Positions 40,367 through 49,189 of a stretch of DNA of 64,000 bases are shown piece by piece. The translations under genes were made by a program, and so were the position numbers. Location of the stretch: assembly GCF_000367365.1 (NCBI RefSeq), contig NZ_BARF01000042.1:62001-126000 (forward strand), written 5' to 3'. How positions within the stretch are numbered: position 1 is the first letter of the stretch; every line of letters begins with the position of its first letter. The notes below the pieces were generated by a model. The model ran no database searches and was not told where the DNA came from. It saw nothing but the letters and a program-made list of their open reading frames with translations. The DNA is from Streptomyces prunicolor NBRC 13075 (GTDB lineage: Bacteria; Actinomycetota; Actinomycetes; Streptomycetales; Streptomycetaceae).

Positions 40367-40745
40367 TGAGCACCCTTTCGAGCAGCGTCACGTCCGGTGC
40401 GCCGCCGTTGTTCTCGTCGCCGCCCGGCTGGTGGATGGCCACCAGTCCGGCCTCGGCGAGGTCCGCGACGAGGATCCTGGCCACACCGAGGGGCATGGCG
40501 AGGAGTGCCGACACCTCCGCGACCGACTTGACCTCGCGGCACAGGTGGCAGATGCGCTGGTGCTCAGGGAGCAGTCCCATCAGCGCTGCCGGGTCGGCCG
40601 TCGTGCTGATCAGCGCCTCGATGGCGAGCTGGTAGCGCGGCCTGGTCCGGCCGCCGGTCATCGCATACGGACGGACCAGCGGCTGGTCGCCCTCGTCCCC
40701 GTACGGCTCGGCGTACGGGTCGTGAGAGGCGGTGGGCGGGGTCAT
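40347..40745 (-). CDS. cvnC: conservon DUF742 protein CvnC (second conservon)
   Basis: 132 residues; CGGAGG lies six bases before ATG 40745. After about 20 residues it reaches LVRPYAMTGGRTRPRYQL, so it lacks the 80-residue disordered extension of the first copy. LPEHQRICHLCREVKSVAEV and GVARILVADLAEAGLVAIHQP match. A 111-base gap separates it from cvnB. Confidence 0.92.
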   Translation of the reverse strand: MTPPTASHDPYAEPYGDEGDQPLVRPYAMTGGRTRPRYQLAIEALISTTADPAALMGLLPEHQRICHLCREVKSVAEVSALLAMPLGVARILVADLAEAGLVAIHQPGGDENNGGAPDVTLLERVLSGLRKL

Positions 40746-40856
40746 GAATCCTCCGGGCGGGACAGCAAGTCGGTCGGGCTAGCCGTCTGACAGGGCCGGT
40801 GGGGGGATTGTGGCGGCCGGACGGTGATTTGGTGAGACGGGTGGTGCCGGGGCCGG

Positions 40857-41279
40857 TCAGTGAAGCAGACTGCCCTGGAGTTCGGCGCGCAGGTCCGGCG
40901 TGAGAACCGCCCCCGCACGGTCGACGAGCAGTGCCATCTCGTAGCCGACGAGACCGATGTCGCACTCGGGGTGCGCGAGCACTGCCAGGGACGAGCCGTC
41001 CGAGACGGACATGAGGAAGAGGAATCCCCGCTCCATCTCCACGACCGTCTGTGCCACGTCGCCGCCCTCGAAGATCCGGGATGCCCCGGCCGTCAGCGAG
41101 GTGAGCCCGGAGGCCACGGCCGCGAGTTGGTCGGCGCGGTCGCGCGGGAACCCTTCCGACATGGCCAGAAGGAGTCCGTCGGCAGACACGACGACGGTGT
41201 GGGACACCCCGGGGGTGTTGTCCACAAAGTTGGTTATCAACCAGTTGAGGTTCTGTGCCGCCTGGCTCATCTGGCTCAA
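40857..41279 (-). CDS. cvnB: conservon roadblock/LC7 protein CvnB (second conservon)
   Basis: 140 residues. The TTG at 41279 directly follows the cvnA stop, with GGAG upstream, and aligns with the GTG used in the first copy; ATG 41270 is the alternative. The sequence differs from its paralogue at only a few positions (for example GGDVAQTVVEME versus GGAVNQTVVEME). Likely an MglB-like regulator of CvnD. Confidence 0.92.
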   Translation of the reverse strand: MSQMSQAAQNLNWLITNFVDNTPGVSHTVVVSADGLLLAMSEGFPRDRADQLAAVASGLTSLTAGASRIFEGGDVAQTVVEMERGFLFLMSVSDGSSLAVLAHPECDIGLVGYEMALLVDRAGAVLTPDLRAELQGSLLH

Positions 41280-44200
41280 CTAACGCTCCTGCTGGTGAGT
41301 GGGGCTGGGGAAGCTGCCGGTCTGGCCGGTACCCGTACCGGCCTGTCGACCCTGTGCGATGCCCCGACGGAGATTGGTCAGCCGGCCACGTACGTCGTCA
41401 GGCGCACGGGAGACCTGCGGACCGGTTTGGTGCTGTTGCTGCTGAGCCGTGCCCGGGACGAGGTTCGCCCTGGGCACCCGGCGCGGCAGGCCGGAGGTGG
41501 TGACGCCGCCCGCGGCCGGTTGCCTCACACGCTCTGCCTGCCGAACGAGATCGTCGTTCGGCGAGCTGCGCCAGGTACCGCCCGTGGGACGTTGGGGGGG
41601 TGTCGCCGGTACCGACGGTGCCGACGACTGCGGGGCGGGAGCGGAGCCGTTGCTCAAGGAGCCGGTGCTCTGCTGCTGTTCCGCCTGCTGGCCGTGGAAC
41701 CAGTTGGTCTCCAGCGTGTCGTACAGCGGCGTCCTGCCGTCACCGGGACCCGTGGCAGGCGGCAACGCCTCGGGCTCCTGGCGGGTGGGACGCTGCGGGG
41801 CGGGAGGCCGCTGGGCGCCGAGGTCGGCGCCGTTGCGGTTCCCGTTGACCTGCGGCCGCTCGAACTGCCCGGTGTTCGCGGGGTTCTGACGGTTCGGCAG
41901 ATTGTGCTGACCAGTGGAGCCGTTGTCAAAGCCGGGGGTGGCGAACTGACCCGTGGAGCTGGGGTCGTACGCCTGCGGGACGGCGAACTGTCCCGTGTTG
42001 GCCGGGTTCGACGGGTTGTTGGCCTGGTTGTTCGGTGAGCCGAAGACGTCCGAGCGGACGAACTGGCCGCCGTTCTGCGGGGAGTTGGCGCCGGGACGCG
42101 GGGCGTCGGAGTCCGGCCGCGGGAACTGCCCGCTGTCCTGCGCTCCGTTCACACCGGGACGGGGGAACTGGCCCGTGTCCTGCGGCCCGCTCGTGCCCGG
42201 GCGCGGGAACTGCCCGCTGTCCTGGGACCCGTTGGCGCCCTGCCGGGGGAACTGCCCGGGGTTCTGCGACCCGTTGGTGCCGGGACGGGGGAACTGGCCC
42301 GTGTTCTGCGCTCCGTTGGCACCGGGACGCGGGAACTGTCCGCTGTCCTGGGCGTCGAAGCGCGGTATCGCCGGCATCTCCGTCGTGGCCGCAGGGCCCT
42401 GGCGGTCGTCGATGCGCGGCATCCGGGAGGTCTGCTCGGCGTCCCGCTCGTCGTGACCACGCGGGGCGTCGAGGTTGCCGCGGCCCAGCGGGGGCTGCGC
42501 GTTCTCGTCGCTCCAGCTGGGGCGCTGGTTGCTGTTGCCGCCGGGCAGCTCGGCCCGCGCACCACCGCGCGGCGGGAGCTGTGGCTGACGCCCGCGCCGC
42601 CGGCCACCACCGCGGGGCGGCTCGGGCTCGTCGTTGCTCGTGCGCTGCGGCGGCACCGGGTTGTTGCTCTGCGGCGGCATCCCGCCGAAGGCGTCCTGGC
42701 GACCGTCACCGAAGCCCTGCGGCGTACCCGTGCCGGCGGCCTGCAGACTCTGCGGGGTGCCCGGCGCCTGGCCGAAGAGACCGGCACCTGAACCGGCACT
42801 GGCACCCGCGCCGGCCGGACGGCCCTGCGGCGCCGAGGGACCCTGAGGTCCACGCGCACCGCCCGGACCACCGGGTCCGCCCGGCCCAGCCGGACGTCCA
42901 CCGCCCGCACCGGGCAGCGCGGCCCGCGGGCCCTGACCGGAACCGACCTGGCCGCGCGGAGCGGCCCCGGCACCGAGAAGTCCACCGTTGCCACCGGCGG
43001 GCGCACCCGCGCCGAGCGCGGAGCCACCCTGGCCGTTGCCCCGGCGGGCCGCACCGGCACCGGCCGCGGCAGCTGCCGCCGCGGCGCCGACGGCGGCCTG
43101 ACCGGGCTTGCCCGGAGCGGGCTTCTTGCCGCCCTGGGCGACGTCGACGGGGAGCATGACCAGCGCGGTCGTACCACCGGAGTCGGAGGGACGCAGCTGG
43201 ATGCGGATGCCGTGACGCTGGGACAGCCGGCCGACCACGAACAGACCCATGCGGCGGGAGACCGAGACGTCCACGGTGGGCGGCGAGGCGAGCCGCTCGT
43301 TGATCGCCGCGAGGTCCTCGGGGGAGAGGCCGATACCGGTGTCGTGGATCTCGATCAGGACGCGGCCGTCGGGCAGCGCGTGACCGGTGACCTTGACCTT
43401 GGTCTGCGGCGAGGAGAAGGAGGTCGCGTTCTCCAGCAGCTCGGCGAGGAGGTGCACGAGGTCGTTGACCACGCGGCCGGCCACTTCGGTGGTCGGCACG
43501 GAGGAGAGCTCGATGCGCTCGTACTGCTCCACCTCGGAGGCGGCGGCGCGGAGCACGTCGACCAGCGGGACCGGACGGGTCCAGCGGCGGCCGGGCTCTT
43601 CACCGGCGAGGACCAGGAGGTTCTCACCGTTACGGCGCATGCGGGTCGCGAGGTGGTCGAGCTTGAAGAGCGAGGACAGCTGGTCCGGGTCGGCCTCGCG
43701 GGACTCCAGCTCGGAGATGAGCGAGAGCTGACGCTGGATGAGGCCCTGGGAGCGGCGCGAGAGGTTGGTGAACATCGCGTTGACGTTGCCCCGCAGGAGG
43801 GCCTGCTCGGCGGCGAGGCGGACGGCCTCGCGGTGCACGTCGTCGAAGGCCGCGGCCACCTGGCCGATCTCGTCCCGGGAGTGCACACCGACCGACTCCA
43901 CGGACGTGTCGACGTCCTGCGGGTCGGACTCGGAGAGCTGCTTGACCAGCTCGGGCAGCCGGTCCTGGGCGACCTTGTTGGCGGTCTCCTGCAGGCGGCG
44001 CAGCGAGCGGATCATGGACCGGGCGATGACGAAGGCGCCGACGAGGGAGACACCGAGCACGAGCAGGATCAGCGCACCGGAGATGATCGCCTCGCGCTCG
44101 GAGGCGGAGCGCAGCTCGCGGGCCTTCTGCTCCATGTCCTCGAGCAGCGTGTGCTCGATCTTCTTCATCTGCTCGATCTTGGTCGAGCTGTCGTCCACCC

Positions 44201-45275
44201 AGTCCTTGTAGGACCGCTTGTCCAGCGAGGCCAGGCCGTTCTGGTTGTCGAGGACACGCTGGGCGTAGGTGTCGGCCGACTCGATGATCGGGTTGCTGTC
44301 CTCGATCGGCGTGATGAGCTCTTCGGCGCCCTGGTCGCCGTAGATGTTGCGGAAGATGCTCAGTTCCGACTTCTCGCTCTCCAGAGCGGAGTCGGCATAC
44401 AGCCGGTCGTTGGCGGAGAGGCTGCCCGCGACCGTGTTGCTCGCGGGCAGGGCCGCCGCGATCACGGCGCGCTGCACGGACGAGAACTCCTTGGCGGAGG
44501 AGAAGGCCGCCAGGGCGCGCGTGCGCTGGATCATCTCCGGGTTGCTGGTGGCCTCCGCCATGTCCTGCGAGAGGTCCAGCAGCTGGGTGATCAGGCGGTG
44601 GTAGGCGTCGACTGTCTGCGTCGAGTTGTTCGGCGACTGGTAGGCCGCCTTGCGGATCCTGTCGAGGTTGTCCAGCTCGGTGGCGAGGCCGACCAGGCTC
44701 TCCCGGACGCCCTGGAGGTTGCCGCTCTTGCTGGCGCTGTCCACCTCTTCCGAGGCGTTGATGAAGTTGTCGCGGGCGCGGTCGGTCTTCTCCTCGTAGC
44801 CCTTGACCTCGTAGTCGGTGGCCTTGCCGCCGTGCGAGAGGGGGCCGGCCGACAGGTCGCGCTCGTCCTGCAGCGCGGTGGCGAGCGCGGTGGCCTGCTT
44901 GGTCATGTCCGTCAGCAGCTTCATGTTGTCGAGCTGCTGGATGTCGGTCATGGAGTCGCTGATGCGCAGCGCGCCCAGCGAGGTGGCCGCGACCACCGGG
45001 AGCGCGAGCAGCGACACCAGACGCGTGGAGATGCGCCAGTTACGCAGAGCGACGCGCGAGCCGGGTCCTGGCGCGCCGGACGGCGGCTTCACCGGGGGCG
45101 CGGGGGTCGGGGCTGCGGACACACCGGGGCGGCCGGGGCCTCCACCGTCGCCTGACGGCGCCGGGCCCGGGTTCTGGGCGTGCTGGGGCGAGGAGCTGCC
45201 GGTCTTGGGGCCAGCCCCGCCATGCGGCTCCGGCTCCGCCGAAGCACTGCCATCCCTCTTGAAACGTCCCTGCAC
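41280..45275 (-). CDS. cvnA: conservon sensor kinase-like protein CvnA (second conservon)
   Basis: 1331 residues from GTG 45275 (VQGRFKRDGSASAEPEPHGG). A disordered N-terminus precedes span 1 (LVSLLALPVVAATSLGAL), an extracytoplasmic sensor domain of the nitrate/nitrite type, span 2 (AIISGALILLVLGVSLVGAFVIA), HAMP, LDHLATRMRRNGENLLVL and a HATPase (LAELLENATSFSSP, IEIHDTGIGL, GLFVVGRLSQRHGIRI). About 630 C-terminal residues are low complexity, including a 14-residue tandem repeat with GQFPRPG. The final 65 residues again contain SGLPRRVPRANLVPG and VSRAPDDVRGRLTNLRRG, as in the paralogue. Confidence 0.92.
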   Translation of the reverse strand: MQGRFKRDGSASAEPEPHGGAGPKTGSSSPQHAQNPGPAPSGDGGGPGRPGVSAAPTPAPPVKPPSGAPGPGSRVALRNWRISTRLVSLLALPVVAATSLGALRISDSMTDIQQLDNMKLLTDMTKQATALATALQDERDLSAGPLSHGGKATDYEVKGYEEKTDRARDNFINASEEVDSASKSGNLQGVRESLVGLATELDNLDRIRKAAYQSPNNSTQTVDAYHRLITQLLDLSQDMAEATSNPEMIQRTRALAAFSSAKEFSSVQRAVIAAALPASNTVAGSLSANDRLYADSALESEKSELSIFRNIYGDQGAEELITPIEDSNPIIESADTYAQRVLDNQNGLASLDKRSYKDWVDDSSTKIEQMKKIEHTLLEDMEQKARELRSASEREAIISGALILLVLGVSLVGAFVIARSMIRSLRRLQETANKVAQDRLPELVKQLSESDPQDVDTSVESVGVHSRDEIGQVAAAFDDVHREAVRLAAEQALLRGNVNAMFTNLSRRSQGLIQRQLSLISELESREADPDQLSSLFKLDHLATRMRRNGENLLVLAGEEPGRRWTRPVPLVDVLRAAASEVEQYERIELSSVPTTEVAGRVVNDLVHLLAELLENATSFSSPQTKVKVTGHALPDGRVLIEIHDTGIGLSPEDLAAINERLASPPTVDVSVSRRMGLFVVGRLSQRHGIRIQLRPSDSGGTTALVMLPVDVAQGGKKPAPGKPGQAAVGAAAAAAAAGAGAARRGNGQGGSALGAGAPAGGNGGLLGAGAAPRGQVGSGQGPRAALPGAGGGRPAGPGGPGGPGGARGPQGPSAPQGRPAGAGASAGSGAGLFGQAPGTPQSLQAAGTGTPQGFGDGRQDAFGGMPPQSNNPVPPQRTSNDEPEPPRGGGRRRGRQPQLPPRGGARAELPGGNSNQRPSWSDENAQPPLGRGNLDAPRGHDERDAEQTSRMPRIDDRQGPAATTEMPAIPRFDAQDSGQFPRPGANGAQNTGQFPRPGTNGSQNPGQFPRQGANGSQDSGQFPRPGTSGPQDTGQFPRPGVNGAQDSGQFPRPDSDAPRPGANSPQNGGQFVRSDVFGSPNNQANNPSNPANTGQFAVPQAYDPSSTGQFATPGFDNGSTGQHNLPNRQNPANTGQFERPQVNGNRNGADLGAQRPPAPQRPTRQEPEALPPATGPGDGRTPLYDTLETNWFHGQQAEQQQSTGSLSNGSAPAPQSSAPSVPATPPQRPTGGTWRSSPNDDLVRQAERVRQPAAGGVTTSGLPRRVPRANLVPGTAQQQQHQTGPQVSRAPDDVRGRLTNLRRGIAQGRQAGTGTGQTGSFPSPTHQQER
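42112..42352 (-). repeat. 42-base tandem repeat inside cvnA
   Basis: In-frame repeats encode 14-residue units of the form GQFPRPGxNGxQDx. Six GQFPR units follow each other at constant spacing, with degenerate GQF units on the C-terminal side. The repeat lies in the disordered tail and is likely to vary in copy number between strains. Confidence 0.8.
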
Positions 45276-45847
45276 TAGCGTCGCAACCTCTGGACCAGGC
45301 GCCCCTCCGCGTGAACGGAAGGACGGTGTCGGCGTCTTAGGGAGCGCCCTGAACGCGCACCCCAGTGTGTGGTCGTGAGTGACCGGCGCTGCTCCCCCTT
45401 CCGCCGCCCCTGGCGCTGCGTTGCGCCCTCTGAGCGCCGGGCTGATTCTGCGGCGGTCCGTGGAATTCCAGCACAGTGCCGGATCTCCAACAAGGCCCGT
45501 AGGCCAGGCTGTGACCTGTGTGACACCGCGTGAGGGGTGCGTCACGAGACGTAGAAAGCTATTCACTCCAAAGGGGGCATATCCCTACGACCCCTAAGGG
45601 CATGCCATGTGCCCAAGTCGCCATGATCAGGAGCGGAATGACAGCTTCAGGGGGTCAATGTCCGTTTCGTTGAGGTGAGTTGAGGGTCCGAATTGGACGC
45701 TTTGCCCATGCGGCCGTGAGCAAACTCACACACCGATCAAGGCCTCTTCGCGTCTTCGGTCGGGAATTGGATGTTTAGCCTGACGCTTTACATGAGGGCA
45801 CATACTGCCAACCATCCACCCACGGACGACGAGGGTCGAGTACAACA
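45276..45847. other. intergenic region upstream of the second cvnA and the 61-residue protein gene
   Basis: This 572-base gap holds the two divergent promoters. Candidate elements on the plus strand are TTGGAT, 16 bases, TACATG and TGACGC, 16 bases, TACTGC, both about 50-85 bases before the small gene. GGGCA and TGCCC around 45600 form a short dyad. I find no RNA gene or further coding frame. Confidence 0.35.
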
Positions 45848-46033
45848 GTGAAGACCACGATGATGTTCCGCAACATTGCCAACCCGCGACGCACGACGCT
45901 GGCGCACCTCACGGACGCCGAGCCGCTGCAGACGCCGGAGCTGCAGGAACACTCGCTCGACCTGCCGGCCCAGACCGCCAACCCGCGCCGCACCATCCTC
46001 ATGGAGATCCCGGTCACCGCCGCCGCGGAGTAA
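45848..46033 (+). CDS. small protein of unknown function with internal repeat
   Basis: 61 residues from GTG 45848 (GAGGG 12 bases upstream; ATG 45860 or 45863 are alternatives). The sequence contains ANPRRTTLAHL near the start and ANPRRTILMEI near the end, so the same 11-residue module occurs twice around an acidic, Leu/Gln/Pro-rich centre (EPLQTPELQEHSLDLP). There is no signal peptide, membrane span or cysteine. It is not a family I can name. Coding is supported by the high third-position GC and by the repeat conservation in frame. It lies alone between a divergent conservon and the FAA-hydrolase gene. Confidence 0.7.
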   Translation: MKTTMMFRNIANPRRTTLAHLTDAEPLQTPELQEHSLDLPAQTANPRRTILMEIPVTAAAE

Positions 46034-46112
46034 TCGCGCGAGCATGGCACCCGCACCGCGTTAGCCTGGAGCGTCAGACTCCAGCCAGCTCAGTGAGGGG
46101 CGCCAGGATCCC

Positions 46113-46889
46113 GTGCGCATCGCCAGATTCTCCATCGACGGGAACGTCGCCTTCGGCGCGGTCGAGGGCGACAAGCCGGACGAGCTCGTCCTCGACATCA
46201 TCAAGGGCATCCCGTTCGCGGACTTCGAACTCTCCGGTACGAAGGTCCCGCTCAGCAAGGTCAGGCTGCTGCCGCCGGTCCTCCCGAACAAGGTCGTCGC
46301 CTACGGCCGCAACTACGCCGAGCACGCCCGGGAACTGGGCAACGAGGTGCCGGACGTCCCCTTCGCCTTCTTCAAGCCGTCCACCTCTGTGATCGGCTCC
46401 GGCGACGACATCCAGTACCCCTCCTTCACCGAGGACCTCCACCACGAGGCCGAACTGGCCGTCGTCATCGGCCGGATGTGCCGCGAGGTCCCGCGCGAGC
46501 GCGTCAAGGACGTCATCCTCGGCTACACCTGCGCCAACGACATCACCGCGCGGGACGTCCAGAAGCGCGAGAAGCAGTGGGCCCGGGCCAAGGGCTTCGA
46601 CACCTCCTGCCCGCTCGGCCCCTGGGTGGAGACGGACCTCGACCCGAGCGACCTCACCATCCAGCTCACGGTCAACGGACAGCAGCGACAACTCGGCCGC
46701 ACCAGCGAGATGATCCACTCGATCGAGGATCTGATCGTCAACATCACCGAGGCCATGACGCTGCTCCCCGGCGACGTGATCCTCACGGGCACCCCGGCAG
46801 GCGTCGGACCGCTCACCGTCGGCGACGAGGTCGCCGTCTCCATCGAAGGCATCGGCACTCTCACCAACAAGGTTGTCAAGCGTGGCTAG
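46113..46889 (+). CDS. fumarylacetoacetate hydrolase (FAH) family protein
   Basis: 258 residues from GTG 46113 (CAGGA upstream). The FAH domain is complete: VVAYGRNYAEHARELG, then HHEAELAVVIG with two metal-binding Glu, GYTCANDITARDVQ with the third acidic ligand, and GDVILTGTPAGVGPL. The family includes acylpyruvases, oxaloacetate decarboxylases and 2-hydroxyhepta-2,4-diene-1,7-dioate isomerases. The exact substrate cannot be told. It overlaps gltX by eight bases and TAGCCT at 46062 may be the shared -10 box. Confidence 0.9.
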   Translation: MRIARFSIDGNVAFGAVEGDKPDELVLDIIKGIPFADFELSGTKVPLSKVRLLPPVLPNKVVAYGRNYAEHARELGNEVPDVPFAFFKPSTSVIGSGDDIQYPSFTEDLHHEAELAVVIGRMCREVPRERVKDVILGYTCANDITARDVQKREKQWARAKGFDTSCPLGPWVETDLDPSDLTIQLTVNGQQRQLGRTSEMIHSIEDLIVNITEAMTLLPGDVILTGTPAGVGPLTVGDEVAVSIEGIGTLTNKVVKRG

Positions 46890-48366
46890 CGCATCTGCCC
46901 CAGCAGTCCGTGTCCGTTTCTGCCCCTCGCCGACCGGCAACCCCCACGTGGGCCTGGTCCGCACCGCCCTGTTCAACTGGGCGTTCGCCCGGCACCACCA
47001 GGGCACGCTGGTCTTCCGCATCGAGGACACCGACGCGGCCCGCGACTCCGAGGAGTCCTACGGCCAACTCCTCGACGCCATGCGCTGGTTGGGCTTCGAC
47101 TGGGACGAGGGCCCCGAGGTCGGCGGCCCGCACGCGCCGTACCGCCAGTCGCAGCGGATGGACCTCTACAAGGACGTCGCGCAGCAGCTCCAGGCCGCCG
47201 GCCGCGCCTACCACTGCTACTGCTCCACCGAGGAGCTGGACGCCCGCCGCGCCGCCGCCCGCGCCGCAGGCAAGCCGTCCGGCTACGACGGCCACTGCCG
47301 CGACCTGAGCGCCGAGCAGATCGACGCCTACAAGGCCGAGGGCCGCACGCCGATCGTCCGTTTCCGGATGCCCGACGAGACGATCACCTTCACGGACCTG
47401 GTCCGCGGCGAGCTGACGTTCACCCCGGAGAACGTGCCGGACTACGGCATCGTCCGGGCCAACGGCGCCCCCCTGTACACGCTCGTCAACCCGGTCGACG
47501 ACGCCCTGATGGAGATCACCCATGTCCTTCGCGGGGAGGACCTGCTCTCCTCCACCCCGCGCCAGATCGCCCTCTACAAGGCGCTGATCGACCTGGGCAT
47601 CGCCAAGCAGATCCCCTCCTTCGGGCACCTGCCGTACGTGATGGGCGAGGGCAACAAGAAGCTCTCCAAGCGCGACCCGGAGTCCTCGCTCAACCTCTAC
47701 AGGGAGCGCGGTTTCCTGCCCGAGGGACTGCTCAACTACCTCTCCCTGCTGGGCTGGTCGCTCGCGGCGGACCGGGACGTCTTCTCCATGGACGAGATGG
47801 TCGCGGCCTTCGAGATCTCCGACGTGAACCCGAACCCGGCGCGCTTCGACCTGAAGAAGTGCGAGGCGATCAACGCCGACCACATCCGCCTGCTCGACGT
47901 GAAGGACTTCACCGAGCGCTGCGCCCCCTGGCTGCAGGCCCCGTTCGCCCCCTGGGCGCCGGAGGACTTCGACGAGGCCAAGTGGCAGGCGGTCGCGCCG
48001 CACGCGCAGACCCGTCTGAAGGTGCTGTCGGAGATCACGGACAACGTCGACTTCCTGTTCCTGGCCGAGCCGGTCGAGGACGAGGCGTCCTGGGCGAAGG
48101 CCATGAAGGAGGGCTCCGATGCCCTGCTCCGTACGGCCCGCGAGAAGTTGGAGTCCGCGGACTGGACCTCGCCCGAGTCCCTCAAGGAGGCCGTCCTGGC
48201 CGCCGGTGAGACCCACGGCCTCAAGCTCGGCAAGGCGCAGGCCCCGGTCCGCGTCGCCGTCACCGGCCGCACGATCGGCCTGCCGCTCTTCGAGTCCCTG
48301 GAGATCCTCGGCAAGGAGAAGACCCTCGCCAGGATCGACGCGGCCCTCGCCAAGCTGGCCGCGTAA
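46882..48366 (+). CDS. gltX: glutamyl-tRNA synthetase
   Basis: 494 residues from GTG 46882, inside the preceding gene. The class I HIGH motif is PTGNPHVGL and the KMSKS motif KKLSKRDPES. The CxC-x-C region (YHCYCSTEELDARR ... HCRD) resembles the zinc-binding site of bacterial GluRS. Actinomycetes lack GlnRS and use this enzyme to charge both tRNA-Glu and tRNA-Gln, with GatCAB amidating the latter. Five tRNA genes for just these two amino acids lie about 1.6 kb downstream. Confidence 0.96.
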   Translation: MASASAPAVRVRFCPSPTGNPHVGLVRTALFNWAFARHHQGTLVFRIEDTDAARDSEESYGQLLDAMRWLGFDWDEGPEVGGPHAPYRQSQRMDLYKDVAQQLQAAGRAYHCYCSTEELDARRAAARAAGKPSGYDGHCRDLSAEQIDAYKAEGRTPIVRFRMPDETITFTDLVRGELTFTPENVPDYGIVRANGAPLYTLVNPVDDALMEITHVLRGEDLLSSTPRQIALYKALIDLGIAKQIPSFGHLPYVMGEGNKKLSKRDPESSLNLYRERGFLPEGLLNYLSLLGWSLAADRDVFSMDEMVAAFEISDVNPNPARFDLKKCEAINADHIRLLDVKDFTERCAPWLQAPFAPWAPEDFDEAKWQAVAPHAQTRLKVLSEITDNVDFLFLAEPVEDEASWAKAMKEGSDALLRTAREKLESADWTSPESLKEAVLAAGETHGLKLGKAQAPVRVAVTGRTIGLPLFESLEILGKEKTLARIDAALAKLAA

Positions 48367-48380
48367 CGCACGCACGCGTG

Positions 48381-48414
48381 AAGGGGCGGCAGCCGCAACG
48401 GCCTGCCGTCCCTT
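48381..48414 (+). terminator. terminator after gltX
   Basis: AAGGGGCGGCAG (48381-48392) and CTGCCGTCCCTT (48403-48414) form a 12-base-pair stem with one G-U and a ten-base loop. Confidence 0.6.
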
Positions 48415-48480
48415 CGGCGTTGTCAGTGCGGGGCGTTAGGGTTCCGGATCATTGAAGATCGTTCAGGAGAGGCACCTTTC

Positions 48481-49140
48481 ATGCCGATGACCGCTCGTGA
48501 CTACACCTGGCTGTTCACGCCGGGCAGCGAGTTCAGGGAGGACGAGACCGGCACGGTCGGCGTGATCCACCTCGCCGACGGCGGCCAACTCTGGCTCCCC
48601 ACCGGCCAGGTGGTCGCCTGCGACCCGTTCGTCTCCCTGGGCGGCGGCGAGTCCGAGCCCTTCACGGTCGCCGTGGCCCCCGGCCACTACCGAGTCGAAG
48701 CGGCCGTCGCCACCCTCACCCAGCCCGACGAACCCCCGTCCGACAAGCCCCACTTGCGCGTGGCCGCCGCCCGCCTGGTCATACGGGACGAACCCACCAC
48801 CGCCTGGGAACTCGCCCTCCAGCCCGGCCAGGACCTCGCCGAACTCACCGAGGACGAGTTCTACGGCTACGGAGTCGACGCCGGCACGGGCGCGTTCTAC
48901 GATGCGTCGGCCGACGGCTCCTTCCCCGAGTGCGAGGGCGACGAGGGCCCGCTGTGGGACGCCTTCGAGGAGACCGGCCACGCTCCGGGTCCCTACCTGG
49001 TCACCTCTCCCTCCACCGGCCACACCCTGGCGGCCTTCGGCTCCGGCTGGGGCGACGGCGCGTATCCGACCTTCATCGGCCGTACAGCGGCCGGTGAAGT
49101 CACCTGCTTCGTCACGGACTTCTTCGTCGTCCCCGTGTGA
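48481..49140 (+). CDS. DUF4241 protein
   Basis: 219 residues, with AGGAGAGG upstream of ATG 48481. It has the DUF4241 pattern: GVIHLADGGQLWLPTGQVVACDP at the start, VAPGHYRVEAAVAT in the middle, then GYGVDAGTGAFYDA, and TFIGRTAAGEVTCFVTDFFVV at the end. The protein is cytoplasmic and acidic. Function unknown. A -10-like TAGGGT lies at 48437. Confidence 0.8.
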   Translation: MPMTARDYTWLFTPGSEFREDETGTVGVIHLADGGQLWLPTGQVVACDPFVSLGGGESEPFTVAVAPGHYRVEAAVATLTQPDEPPSDKPHLRVAAARLVIRDEPTTAWELALQPGQDLAELTEDEFYGYGVDAGTGAFYDASADGSFPECEGDEGPLWDAFEETGHAPGPYLVTSPSTGHTLAAFGSGWGDGAYPTFIGRTAAGEVTCFVTDFFVVPV

Positions 49141-49189
49141 CGACAGGCCGGGGCAGACGCGCCCCCGGGCCGCGGGATACCGTCGGATC

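Noticed and set aside
42112..42352. CRISPR-like array
   Set aside because: The 42-base repeats are contiguous, in frame and encode GQFPRPG units; no spacers and no cas genes.
45775..46056. 93-codon minus-strand frame opposite the 61-residue gene
   Set aside because: It begins downstream of the gene and runs through the candidate promoter; the plus frame has the conserved-looking internal repeat, the minus frame nothing recognisable.
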